Origin: Amycolatopsis sp. NBC_01480
Lineage (GTDB): Bacteria > Actinomycetota > Actinomycetes > Mycobacteriales > Pseudonocardiaceae
Reading direction: 5' to 3'
DNA: 64,000 nt
Assembly: GCF_036227205.1 (NCBI RefSeq)
Contig: NZ_CP109442.1
Span: 8,122,001-8,186,000 of the forward strand
Positions within the stretch are counted from its first letter, which is position 1; each line of letters starts with the position of its first letter. Position numbers and translations under genes: made by a program. The notes under the pieces were generated by a model, which did no database searches, was not told where the DNA came from, and saw nothing but the letters and a program-made list of their open reading frames with translations. Shown piece by piece: positions 34,147-42,438 of the stretch.

Positions 34147-35030
34147 TGGCCGTGGGCGTCTACCACGCGGGTGAGCTGGCCGCGCAGGCCAAAGCCGGGG
34201 TGAGCGCGGAGGCGGCGCGGGTCGGCGCGATCGTCCGCGCCACCGTGCCGGCCGCGGCCGCCGCGTTCCTGGCCGAGCGGCCCATGCTGGTCGTCGGCGC
34301 GGCGGGCGAGGACAGCCGGATGTGGGCTTCGCTGCTCACCGGGCCGCCCGGATTCCTGCACGCCGAGAGCGGCGGAGACGTCATCGACATCGCGGCCGAG
34401 CCGGCGCCGGGCGATCCACTGTTCGAGACTCTGCGCCGGGGTGGCAAGGTCGGCGCCATCTCGGTCGACCCGAGTACCCGGCGGCGGATGCGGATCAACG
34501 GCGTTGCCGAGCCGGGCCCGCGCGGCCTGCGCATCGTCGCGGACCAGGTGTACTCCAACTGTCCCAAGTACATCCAGCGCCGCGATCTGCTGACGGCCGA
34601 TGAGGAGCGGCAACCCGAAGTGACGGTTTCGTCCACATTGGACACCGCGGCGGCGGTCCTGGTGGGCAGCGCCGACACGTTCTTCCTGGCCACCTCCTCC
34701 GGAAACGGGGACTGCGACGCCTCCCACCGCGGCGGCGACCCGGGCTTCGTCCGCGTCCACGACGAGCGCACGCTGAGCTGGCCGGACTACCCGGGCAACA
34801 CGATGATGATGACGCTGGGCAACCTGGAGCAGAACCGGCGCGCGGGGCTGTTGTTCGTCGGCTGGTCGAGCGGGGTCACGCTGCAGCTCACCGGCACCGC
34901 GGCCGTCGACTGGACGGGGCCGGCGCGGGAGACCCGCTTCACCGTCGAGCAGGTGCGGCGGACCGTCGGGGCGAGCCCGTTGCGCTGGGGCGAGCCGGAG
35001 CTGTCGCGGTTCAACCCGGCCGTGGCCTGA
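34146..35030 (+). CDS. Pyridoxamine-5'-phosphate-oxidase-family flavoprotein
   Basis: A 294-residue split-barrel flavoprotein. Typical blocks are AAAAFLAERPMLVVGAAGEDSRMWASLLTG, IRIVADQVYSNCPKYIQRR, and FLATSSGNGDCDASHRGG..GFVRV..LSWPDYPGNTMMMTLGN, the FMN/F420-binding pattern of the actinomycete PNPOx-like group. ATG 34146 shares its A with the VOC stop. Reduces or oxidises an unknown substrate; pairing with a VOC protein suggests a small detoxification unit. Confidence 0.85.
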   Translation: MAVGVYHAGELAAQAKAGVSAEAARVGAIVRATVPAAAAAFLAERPMLVVGAAGEDSRMWASLLTGPPGFLHAESGGDVIDIAAEPAPGDPLFETLRRGGKVGAISVDPSTRRRMRINGVAEPGPRGLRIVADQVYSNCPKYIQRRDLLTADEERQPEVTVSSTLDTAAAVLVGSADTFFLATSSGNGDCDASHRGGDPGFVRVHDERTLSWPDYPGNTMMMTLGNLEQNRRAGLLFVGWSSGVTLQLTGTAAVDWTGPARETRFTVEQVRRTVGASPLRWGEPELSRFNPAVA

Positions 35031-35053
35031 GCGCCGCCCGCTAGGCTGGCGGG

Positions 35054-35839
35054 ATGGAGTTCGCCGTGCGCTACGGACCGGAGCCCGACCAGGTCGCCGA
35101 CGTGTTCTTCCCGCCGGACGCCACCGGGCCCGCACCGCTGGTCCTGGTGCTGCACGGCGGTTCCTGGCGGGTGGAGAACGACCGCGGCTACCTCGAGCCG
35201 GAGGCCCGGGCGCTGACCGCGAACGGTTACGTGGTGGCGAATGTCGAGTACCGGCGCGTCGGCGCGGGCGGTGGCTGGCCGACGACGTTCACCGACGTCG
35301 CGCTCGCAGTCGACACCCTGCCCGAGCTGATCGAGCAGCGGTGGCCGGGCCGCGCCGACACCTCGCGGGTCCTGCTCTTCGGCCACTCCGCGGGCGGCCA
35401 GCTCGCGCTGTGGGCGGCGGTGCGCGACCGGCTGCCCGAGGGTGCGCCGGGACGGCGGTCCGGACCGATTCCGTTCGCCGGAGTGGTCGCGGTGGCGCCG
35501 GTTTCCGCGCTGACCGAGGCATTGCGTTACGCGGGTGGGTTCTCCGCCGTCACCGGTGTGCTCGGCGGCGGCCCCGAAGACGTGCCGGAACGGTACGCCG
35601 CAGTGGATCCGCTGACCCTCGGCTCGGGCGGCGTGCCGGTGGTGGTGATCCACGGCGACCGCGACACGGCCGTGCCGCCAGTGATGTCGCGGATGTACGC
35701 CGAGGCGACCGGCGCCGAGCTGGTGACCGTGCCGGGTGTCGGGCACTTCGACATCACGGTGCCCGGCGGTCCGGCGTGGACGTCCATTGTGGACGCCGTC
35801 GCGCGGCTGGCGCAGGAGCGGCGTGTCCGGCTCCCGTGA
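35054..35839 (+). CDS. Alpha/beta hydrolase, BD-FAE/kynurenine-formamidase-like
   Basis: A 261-residue hydrolase: HGGSWRVEND oxyanion motif near residue 34, nucleophile Ser in FGHSAGGQLALWAA near residue 116, Asp in IHGDRDTAVPP and His in VPGVGHFDIT. This is the bifunctional-esterase/formamidase (BD-FAE, PF20434-type) pattern. It lies 23 nt after the flavoprotein and overlaps the next gene by 17 nt. No signal peptide, so cytoplasmic. Confidence 0.87.
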   Translation: MEFAVRYGPEPDQVADVFFPPDATGPAPLVLVLHGGSWRVENDRGYLEPEARALTANGYVVANVEYRRVGAGGGWPTTFTDVALAVDTLPELIEQRWPGRADTSRVLLFGHSAGGQLALWAAVRDRLPEGAPGRRSGPIPFAGVVAVAPVSALTEALRYAGGFSAVTGVLGGGPEDVPERYAAVDPLTLGSGGVPVVVIHGDRDTAVPPVMSRMYAEATGAELVTVPGVGHFDITVPGGPAWTSIVDAVARLAQERRVRLP

Positions 35840-36326
35840 CGGGCGGCTGCCCGCCATCGGTTACGTCCGCACCGCGCGGACGGAGCTGGAGCGCACCCCC
35901 GTCCAGGCGGCCGCCAACCGCGGCGAAGAAGGTCTGCTCGAGATTGAGCCGGAATACGCCGAGGGCCTCGACGGGCTGGCCGGGTTCGACTACGCCTGGC
36001 TGCTCAGCTGGCTCGACCGCCCGGACCGGCCGGGCGCGGAGCTGACGCAGGTGCCGTACCTGCTGCGTCGCGAGCGGCGCCGGATGGGCATCTTCGCCAC
36101 ACGCGGGCCGCGCCGGGTGAACCCGATCGGGCTGAGCCTGGTCCGGCTGCTGGAGGTCTCGGGCCGCACGGTGCGTTTCGCCGGCGTGGACCTGCTCGAC
36201 GGCACGCCGGTGCTCGACCTCAAGCCATACGTGACGAAGTTCGACCGGCCGCCGGGGGAGCCGCGATGCGGCTGGTTCGACGGGGTCTCGGTGCCCGAGG
36301 GCGTCACGCCGGAGGATCTGGCCTGA
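35823..36326 (+). CDS. TsaA-like (TrmO) tRNA methyltransferase domain protein
   Basis: A 167-residue single-domain protein of the TsaA-like family: AIGYVRTARTELERTPVQ start, FDYAWLLSWLDRPDRP, FATRGPRRVNPIGLSLVRLLEV and VDLLDGTPVLDLKPYVTKFD, the beta-barrel with SAM-binding loop. In E. coli TrmO N6-methylates t6A37 of tRNA. GTG 35823 lies within the previous gene. Domain assignment is strong, but the RNA substrate is inferred. Confidence 0.88.
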   Translation: MSGSRDGRLPAIGYVRTARTELERTPVQAAANRGEEGLLEIEPEYAEGLDGLAGFDYAWLLSWLDRPDRPGAELTQVPYLLRRERRRMGIFATRGPRRVNPIGLSLVRLLEVSGRTVRFAGVDLLDGTPVLDLKPYVTKFDRPPGEPRCGWFDGVSVPEGVTPEDLA

Positions 36327-36432
36327 AGTAAAGTCGGTGTTACCTGCACTGCGAAGCAATCGCGACTTCCCCTGGTGTGCAATAGATAACAGGGTAAAGG
36401 AACCATTACTTTCGGCGGTTCGTTGACTCCGC

Positions 36433-37010
36433 ATGGAGCCCACGGTGATCGAGCTGGGCCGCCGCGACCTGCTTGTGGTGGCCGGGATGCCCGGAGCGGG
36501 CAAGACGACCATGCTGCGCCGCGCGGCCGGCGCGCTGCCGGTGCTGGACTCGGACCAGGTCCGCGTGCGGACCTGCTGCCCGACGCCGTGCCGTACCGCT
36601 GGTACCGGCCGCTGGTGCACCTGTGCCACCGCACCCGGATCGTGGCTCGGGCGGCCGGCCGCCGCGGGCCGCTGGTGGTGCACGAGCCGGCCACGCGCGC
36701 GTCGACCCGGCGCTGGCTCGCGGCCGTTGCGGCGGTCACCGGGCGCCCGGCGCGGCTGCTGTGGCTGGTCGTCACCGCCGAGGAGGCGCTGGCCGGCCAG
36801 CACAGTCGGGGACGGCTGGTGCGCACGCGGTCGTTCGCCCGGCACGCGGCCCGCGCGGAGCGGATGCGTGCGGCGCTGGCCGCCGGGTCCCGGCCGCCCG
36901 GCTGGCAGAGCGTGCACGTCCTCGGGCGCCCGGCCGCCCGCCGGGCCGTGCTGACGTTCACGCCGGTGCGAAACCCGTTGGCGCCAACGGTTGCCAGGGC
37001 ACCGGGCTGA
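36433..37010 (+). pseudogene. P-loop ATP/GTP-binding protein gene with a frameshift
   Basis: The first reading frame (ATG 36433) encodes LVVAGMPGAGKTTMLRR (Walker A GMPGAGKT) and LDSDQVR and then loses sense at about 36566-36572. A second frame, -1 relative, continues with DLLPDAVPYRWYRPLVHLCHRTRIVARAAG and on to LVVTAEEALAGQHSRGRLVRTRSFARHA, the family's expected follow-on, and ends at 37010. The two halves clearly belong to one kinase-like protein of about 190 residues. Either a 1-nt deletion or an assembly error explains this. A stop-to-stop gap of a few bases separates it from the convergent sulfatase. Confidence 0.75.
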
Positions 37011-37013
37011 GAT

Positions 37014-39362
37014 TCACTGCGCGCCGAGGACCCGTCGGTGGAGTCCGCCGTCCAGTTCGGCACCCGCGGCCAAGTCGACGCGGACGGTGTGGATGACGCC
37101 GGTGAACGTGTTGTCCAGCACGGGGTAGTCGTCGGTCACCGGGGTGCCGAGGTCGACGCCGACGTCCAGGGTCTCGTCGAAGGAGAAGTAGTACGGGATG
37201 GTCCGCTCGACCCGGCCGGTCGCCTGCTTCTCGCCGTCCACGGCGAGCACGGCGGTGCCGCCGCGGCCGAGCCCGCCGCCGTCGTAGTCGAAGTCCAGCC
37301 GCACCTCGTGCCGTCCCGGCGGGAGTACCGCGGTGGAGGCGACGGTGAACAGCTCCAGCCCGAAGTAGTTGTAGACGTACGCCGGGCGCCCGTTCGTGAA
37401 GTAGAGCGCCCAGCCGCCGAACCTCCCGCCTTGGGCGATGACCACGCCGGTCGCGGGTTCGGCGGGCACCTCCAGGTCGGCGGTGACGGCGTGCGAACGG
37501 TTCTTGACGTTCGGGGTGGTCTCCTCGGTGAAGCGGCGCATCCCGCCGCGGTAGGTCACCGAGGTGCGCTCGCCCAGCAGGTCGATCCGCCCGGCCAGCC
37601 GCGGGTTCTCCCGCTCGGTCACGCGGTCGTCGAGCGGGAAGACCTGGTGTTTCGCGGCTTCGACGAGGAACAGGTCCTGCAATGCCCGCAGCCGTTCCGG
37701 GTGCTGTGCGGCGAGGTCGTGCGCCTGGCTCCAGTCGGTGGTCAGGTCGTACAGCTCCCAGACGTCGGCGCTGAACGGCCGCCGCCCGGTCGGCACCATC
37801 TCCCACGGGACGCCGTGCCGGGTCACCGCCATCCAGCCCTCGTGGTAGATCCCGCGATTGCCGCACATCTCGAAGTACTGCGTGTGATGGGTTTCCGGCG
37901 CGGCGGCGTCGGCGAGGGTGGCGCGCAGGCTGGTGCCCTCGATCGGCTGCTGGGCCACACCGTCGACGCTGAACGGCGCCGGGATGCCGGCGCAGTCCAG
38001 CACGGTCGGCAGCACGTCGATCACGTGCCCGAACTGGTAGCGCAGCCCGCCGCCGGTCGCGCCGCCGGCCGGCCAGCGCACGATCAGCCCGTCGCGGGTG
38101 CCGCCGAGGTGCGAGGCGACCTGTTTCGTCCACTGGTACGGGGTGTTGAGCGCGAGCGCCCAGCCGGCGGGCGCGATCGGGTAGGTCGACGGGCCGCCGA
38201 TCTCGTCGAGGTGGCGGACCATCTCCTCGGGGTCGTCGACGATTCCGTGGCCCAGCCGGTGCTCGACGGTGCTGCCCTCGATGCCGCCCTCGCCGGACGC
38301 GCCGTTGTCGCCGAGCAGGTACAGGAACAGGGTGTCGTCGAGGACGCCCAGCTCTTCGAGCGCGTCGGCGAACCGGCCGACTTGGGTGTCGGCGTGCTCG
38401 GTGAAGCCGGCGAAGGTCTCCATGAAGCGGGCGCCGAGCTTGCGCTGGGTGTCGGTCAGCTCGTCCCAATGTGGCACGCCCTCGGCCCACGGGGCCAGCT
38501 CGGTGTCCGGCGGGACGACGCCGAGTTCCTTCTGCCGCGCCAAAGTCTGCTCGCGCTGGTAGTCCCAGCCGTGGTCGAACCGGCCGCGGTACCGGTCGCG
38601 CCACTCGGGCCCGACGTGCAGCGGCGCGTGCGCGGCGCCGAGCGCCAGGTAGGTGAAGAACGGGCGGTCCGGCGTCAGCGTGTGCTGTGTGCGCACCCAG
38701 TCCACGGCGTGGTCCACCAGGTCCTCGGTCAGGTGGTAGCCCTCCTCCGGCCGGCGCGTCGGCTCGACCGGCGTGGTGCCCTCGTACAGCAGCGGGTACC
38801 AGTGGTTCATCTCGGCGCCCATGAAGCCGTAGAAGGTGTCGAAGCCCTCGCCGGTGGGCCAGCGGTCGAACGGTCCCACGGCGCTGATCTCCCGCGGCGG
38901 CGTCTGGTGCCACTTGCCGAACGCGGCGGTGCTGTAACCGTTGCCCTGCAGGATCTGCGCGAGTGTCGCGGCACTGCGCGGCCGGAAGCCGTTGTACCCG
39001 GGCGCGGCGGTGGCCATCTCGGTGGTGCCGCCCATGCCGACCGAGTGATGGTTGCGCCCGGTCATCAGCGCCTGGCGGGTCGGCGAGCAGAGCGCGGTGA
39101 CGTGGAAGCGGGTGTAGCGCAGGCCGTCCGCGGCGAGCCGGTCGGCCGCGGGCATCACACACGGGCCGCCGAACGCGCTGGACGTGCCGAACCCGAGGTC
39201 GTCCACCAGCACGATCACCACGTTCGGCGCGCCCCGCGGCGGCGGCACCGGGCCGACCGGGGTGAACGCCTCCCTCTGCTCGCGCGCGTCGAGCGCGGCC
39301 GCCGCGGGGTCGGCGGCGTCCGGGCGGGGCAGCACTTGCCGGCCGGCGGGGAAGGCGGGCAT
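37014..39362 (-). CDS. Arylsulfatase
   Basis: A 782-residue type I sulfatase. Cys92 in CSPTRQALMTGR is the formylglycine target (C-x-P-x-R), metal ligands Asp54/Asp55 in VLVDDLGFG, and the lower metal site LYLLGDNGASGEGG; AFGKWHQTP gives the conserved Lys/His. It ends with a beta-rich C-terminal domain (about residues 560-780: TSVTYRGGMRRFTEET..NVKNRSHAVTADLEVP), as in large bacterial arylsulfatases. No signal peptide after ATG 39362 (GGAAGG upstream). No FGE gene is nearby. Hydrolyses sulfate esters for sulfur supply; substrate unknown. Confidence 0.9.
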   Translation of the reverse strand: MPAFPAGRQVLPRPDAADPAAAALDAREQREAFTPVGPVPPPRGAPNVVIVLVDDLGFGTSSAFGGPCVMPAADRLAADGLRYTRFHVTALCSPTRQALMTGRNHHSVGMGGTTEMATAAPGYNGFRPRSAATLAQILQGNGYSTAAFGKWHQTPPREISAVGPFDRWPTGEGFDTFYGFMGAEMNHWYPLLYEGTTPVEPTRRPEEGYHLTEDLVDHAVDWVRTQHTLTPDRPFFTYLALGAAHAPLHVGPEWRDRYRGRFDHGWDYQREQTLARQKELGVVPPDTELAPWAEGVPHWDELTDTQRKLGARFMETFAGFTEHADTQVGRFADALEELGVLDDTLFLYLLGDNGASGEGGIEGSTVEHRLGHGIVDDPEEMVRHLDEIGGPSTYPIAPAGWALALNTPYQWTKQVASHLGGTRDGLIVRWPAGGATGGGLRYQFGHVIDVLPTVLDCAGIPAPFSVDGVAQQPIEGTSLRATLADAAAPETHHTQYFEMCGNRGIYHEGWMAVTRHGVPWEMVPTGRRPFSADVWELYDLTTDWSQAHDLAAQHPERLRALQDLFLVEAAKHQVFPLDDRVTERENPRLAGRIDLLGERTSVTYRGGMRRFTEETTPNVKNRSHAVTADLEVPAEPATGVVIAQGGRFGGWALYFTNGRPAYVYNYFGLELFTVASTAVLPPGRHEVRLDFDYDGGGLGRGGTAVLAVDGEKQATGRVERTIPYYFSFDETLDVGVDLGTPVTDDYPVLDNTFTGVIHTVRVDLAAGAELDGGLHRRVLGAQ

Positions 39363-39542
39363 GACAGTGGATCCTTCCGAAGTGGACGGACGGAACCCCT
39401 TGACCGGGCGGGGTTTCCTCGATGGACGAAGCCTCACACGCGGCGGCTCTGCCGGGCAAGGCCTGCGGCGGGCGGACCGAGACCGGAAGTGGATCAGGCC
39501 GGTAGACGATCACTATCGGGGCAGGTCGAAACTCCGTCAAAG

Positions 39543-39579
39543 ATATTCCTTGACATGAATATTCTGATGGGTGAATACT
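39543..39579 (+). promoter_or_regulatory. Promoter/operator of ArsR-SRPBCC gene
   Basis: TTGACA (39550-39555), 18 bp, AATACT (39574-39579). The start codon is at 39587, only 7 nt after the -10 box, so the mRNA is probably leaderless. The inverted repeat atattc/gaatat (39543-39548 and 39557-39562) spans the -35 box and fits an ArsR-type operator. Confidence 0.6.
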
Positions 39580-39586
39580 TCAGGGC

Positions 39587-40414
39587 ATGGACGCGATCGT
39601 TTCAGCACTGGGGGACGCCACGAGGTGGCGCATCGTGGAGCTGCTCGCGCAGGGGCCGCGTTCGGTCGGGGAGCTGGCCGAGCTGACCGGCTCGCGGCAG
39701 CCGCAGACGACCAAGCACCTGCAGACCCTGGCCCGCGCCGGCCTGGTCACCGTCTACCCGCTGGGGCAGCGGCGGGTGTACGCGGTCGAAACCGGCCCGC
39801 TGACGGCTCTCGCGAAGCGGCTGGAGGAACTGGCCGGGACCGCGCGGGAGCACGAGGGCGAGCGGGATGTCATCGCACGTTACCGCGCCGCCATCGAGGC
39901 GGACACCGCGGCCGCGGACCGGGACCAGTGGGCGGACGGGCGCACCTTCTCGTTCGACCGGGTGCTGGCCGCGCCGCGGGAGGCGGTCTGGCGGCAGTGG
40001 ACCGACCCGGAGCTGCTGGCTTCGTGGTGGGCCCCGGCGCCGATGGCCGTGACCGACTGTGTGCTCGAACCGGAGCCCGGGGGTCGCGTCGTCCTCGAAT
40101 ACCGCGACCGGGAAGGACATCGGTACCGCTCCGAGGGGCGGGTCCGCACCGCGAAACGCGCGCAGCACCTCGTGTTCGACCTGTCGGTGCTCGACGCGGC
40201 GGGCGCCGTCTCGTTCACCGGGCACTACGACCTGGTGCTCACCACCGTGCCTGGAGGCACCCGCCTCCGGCTCGACCTGGGCATCACCGAAACGACCGTT
40301 GACGCCCTCCCCTTCATCGCCGGGCTCGAAACCGGCTGGGGACAAGTGCTCGACAACCTCGCCGAAGCTCTCGGCAATACCAAGCACACCAAGCGAAAGG
40401 GCCACCAGTCATGA
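39587..40414 (+). CDS. ArsR-type HTH fused to SRPBCC (AHSA1-like) domain
   Basis: A 275-residue fusion: residues 1-85 form an ArsR-like winged helix (ALGDATRWRIVELLAQGPRSVGELAELTGSRQPQTTKHLQTLARAGLV), residues 115-265 an AHSA1/SRPBCC ligand-binding barrel (FSFDRVLAAPREAVWRQWTDPELLASWWAP..). Such fusions sense a hydrophobic ligand through the barrel. No Cys metal sites, so not a metal sensor. It overlaps the reductase gene by ATGA (40411-40414) and probably controls that operon from the overlapping operator. Confidence 0.88.
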   Translation: MDAIVSALGDATRWRIVELLAQGPRSVGELAELTGSRQPQTTKHLQTLARAGLVTVYPLGQRRVYAVETGPLTALAKRLEELAGTAREHEGERDVIARYRAAIEADTAAADRDQWADGRTFSFDRVLAAPREAVWRQWTDPELLASWWAPAPMAVTDCVLEPEPGGRVVLEYRDREGHRYRSEGRVRTAKRAQHLVFDLSVLDAAGAVSFTGHYDLVLTTVPGGTRLRLDLGITETTVDALPFIAGLETGWGQVLDNLAEALGNTKHTKRKGHQS

Positions 40415-41001
40415 CCGTCTCCACCGGACGCAGAGTCACCGCCAACCTGAACCTCACCCTCGACGGGCGCTACCACGGCCCGGCCGACATGGGCGCGATC
40501 ATCTCGTACGCGGCCACCGAAGTCGCGCGCAACCACCTCGGCCGCATCCACGAAACCGCGACGACGGCCGTGCTCGGCCGCCTCAACGCCGAGGGCTTCC
40601 TGGGCTTCTGGCCGACGATCGTGGACAACGAGGACGCCGACCCGCGCGACCGCGGCTACGCGAAATGGCTCGTCGACGCCGAAAAGGTGGTCCTTTCGAC
40701 CACTTTGGACACCGCCCCGTGGGCACGCACCCGGGTGGTGAACGCCCCGGCGCCGGAGGTCGTCGCCGGGCTGAAGGCCACCGGCGAGGGCGACATCCTG
40801 GTCAACAGCAGCGCGAGCGTGATCAAGCCGCTGCTCGCCGCGGACCTGATCGACCGCCTGTACCTGATGATCTGTCCCGAAATCGCCGGCGGCGGCCCGC
40901 GTCTGTTCGACGATGGATTGCCTGCTTCGCAGTGGAAGCTCAGCCACCACGAGGTCGGCGAACTGGGGGAGACGGCGCTGGTTTACGACCGCGCCCGTTG
41001 A
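40411..41001 (+). CDS. Dihydrofolate reductase-family (RibD C-terminal) protein
   Basis: A 196-residue NADPH-binding fold: RRVTANLNLTLDGRYHGP start, KWLVDAEKVVLSTTLDTAPWARTRVV, then GDILVNSSASVIKPLLAADLIDRLYLMICPEIAGGGPRLFDDGL. This is the RibD-C/YyaP-YwjB type common next to ArsR-SRPBCC regulators. Co-translated with that regulator. Likely reduces an unknown pterin- or flavin-like or xenobiotic compound. Confidence 0.87.
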   Translation: MTVSTGRRVTANLNLTLDGRYHGPADMGAIISYAATEVARNHLGRIHETATTAVLGRLNAEGFLGFWPTIVDNEDADPRDRGYAKWLVDAEKVVLSTTLDTAPWARTRVVNAPAPEVVAGLKATGEGDILVNSSASVIKPLLAADLIDRLYLMICPEIAGGGPRLFDDGLPASQWKLSHHEVGELGETALVYDRAR

Positions 41002-41053
41002 CAAATGCTTGACGCCAAAGGAGGACGTACGAGCCTCGGTAGCTCGGCCCGGC

Positions 41054-41968
41054 TCAGCCTCCGGCCACGGTGATGACCAGTTTGCCGCCCCTCGGGCGCT
41101 GCTCGCGCTCCAGCTCCGTCAGGGCCTGAATCGCCTCGGCCAACGGGACCGTACGGGCGATGGGCAGGCGCAGGGTCCGGGCCACCTCCTCCAGGTCACC
41201 GGTCACCGGCCGGCCCATCATCGCCCGGAACGGTCCGGGCAGGGCGCTCCTGATCATTTTGGCCGGGGTCGGGACGATGTCGATGATGGTTCCGCGAGGC
41301 TTCAGCAGCGTCCGGGCCGCGGCGAAGGGAAGCAGGCCGGGCGTGTCCAAGACCAGATCGAACCGTCCCGCGAGGGCGGCCGGGTCGAAGCCGAAACCCA
41401 CGACCGGTTCCACGCCGAGCTCGCGGGCCTCGTCAGCCGCGGTGTCGCGGCAGCAGCCGGCGACCGAGGCTCCCCGCGCCCGGGCGAACTGGACGGCGGC
41501 CCGGCCCACCCCGCCCAGGCACCCGTTGACGAAGACCGCCTGCCGGGGCCGGACCTCCGCCGCGGCCTGGCAGGCGGTCACGCCCACGGTCGGCAGCGCG
41601 GCGGCCCGCTCGTACGGAAGGTCCGCCGGTTTGAGCACGACCGCCTTCTCCGGGGCCGTCACCATCTCGGCGAACGCCCCCGCCTGCCGGAACCGAGCCA
41701 CGCCGAGCACCGCGTCGCCGGCCTTCAGGCGGGTGACGCCGGCGCCGGCCGCCTCGACGACTCCGGCGAAGTCGTGCCCCATCGCCTGGGGAAAGGAGCG
41801 ACCGGTCATCAGCTTCATCCCGCCGTTGCGCATCTTCCAGTCCAGCGCGTTGGCAGCCGCCGCCCGGACGCGGACGAGAACCTCATCCGGACCCGGTCGT
41901 GGTGGCTCGAACTCCGCCAGCCGCATCACCTCTGGGCTGCCGTAGCGGTCGTACTGAAGGCGCTTCAC
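41054..41968 (-). CDS. Zinc-type NAD(P)-dependent alcohol dehydrogenase/quinone oxidoreductase
   Basis: A 304-residue MDR-superfamily enzyme without zinc ligands: YDRYGSPEVMRLAEFEPP start, GHDFAGVVEAAGAGV, and Rossmann motif VFVNGCLGGVGRAAVQFARARGA. Quinone-oxidoreductase subgroup. GTG 41968 overlaps the cupin stop (GTGA). Probably regulated together with the cupin by the upstream AraC protein. Confidence 0.87.
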   Translation of the reverse strand: MKRLQYDRYGSPEVMRLAEFEPPRPGPDEVLVRVRAAAANALDWKMRNGGMKLMTGRSFPQAMGHDFAGVVEAAGAGVTRLKAGDAVLGVARFRQAGAFAEMVTAPEKAVVLKPADLPYERAAALPTVGVTACQAAAEVRPRQAVFVNGCLGGVGRAAVQFARARGASVAGCCRDTAADEARELGVEPVVGFGFDPAALAGRFDLVLDTPGLLPFAAARTLLKPRGTIIDIVPTPAKMIRSALPGPFRAMMGRPVTGDLEEVARTLRLPIARTVPLAEAIQALTELEREQRPRGGKLVITVAGG

Positions 41969-42438
41969 GAGGCGTATTCGTTCGAGATCTCGGTGGCGTA
42001 GTTCTTCCACAGTGGTTTCATGGTCTCGGCGTTGACCGGCTGCCCGGAATCGATCATGGCCTTGAAGTCGCGGAAGTACTGCACGTACAGGTCCGGTGTG
42101 AACGTGTTCAGCATGACTGCGTTCTCGTCGCCGATGTTGGCGAACGTGTGCGGCGCCCCGGTCGGCACGATGACCCAGGTGCCCGGCCCGGCGTCGTAGC
42201 AGTCCTCGCCGACGGTGAACCGGAACGTTCCCGCCAGCACGTAGAAGCCCTCGTCGTGCTGGGCGTGGCGGTGCTGCAGCGGGCTCGGGGTGCCCGGTGG
42301 AATGGTGACCTCGGCGAACCCCAGCCGGTGGCCGGTGTGCTCGCCGTTCTCCAGGATCCGGATCTGCTGTGCCCCGCTGCCGAGGATCTCGCCCTCACCG
42401 GGGCGGACGATGTTTACCTTCGCCACGACTTTTCCCAT
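41965..42438 (-). CDS. Cupin-domain protein
   Basis: A 157-residue cupin: motif 1 HRHAQHDEGFYVLAGTFRF with two His and Glu metal ligands, motif 2 PGTWVIVPTGAPHTFANIG with the last His. C-terminal helix (VQYFRDFKAMIDSGQPVNAETM). A metal-bound small-molecule enzyme or sensor. ATG 42438 directly follows the stop of the AraC gene. Confidence 0.87.
   Translation of the reverse strand: MGKVVAKVNIVRPGEGEILGSGAQQIRILENGEHTGHRLGFAEVTIPPGTPSPLQHRHAQHDEGFYVLAGTFRFTVGEDCYDAGPGTWVIVPTGAPHTFANIGDENAVMLNTFTPDLYVQYFRDFKAMIDSGQPVNAETMKPLWKNYATEISNEYAS

Noticed and set aside
35289..36045. Overlapping frames in hydrolase/TsaA genes
   Set aside because: Shadow frames of two genes with complete motifs.
37038..39686. 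882-codon plus-strand open frame
   Set aside because: Antisense shadow of the sulfatase gene, which has complete catalytic motifs.
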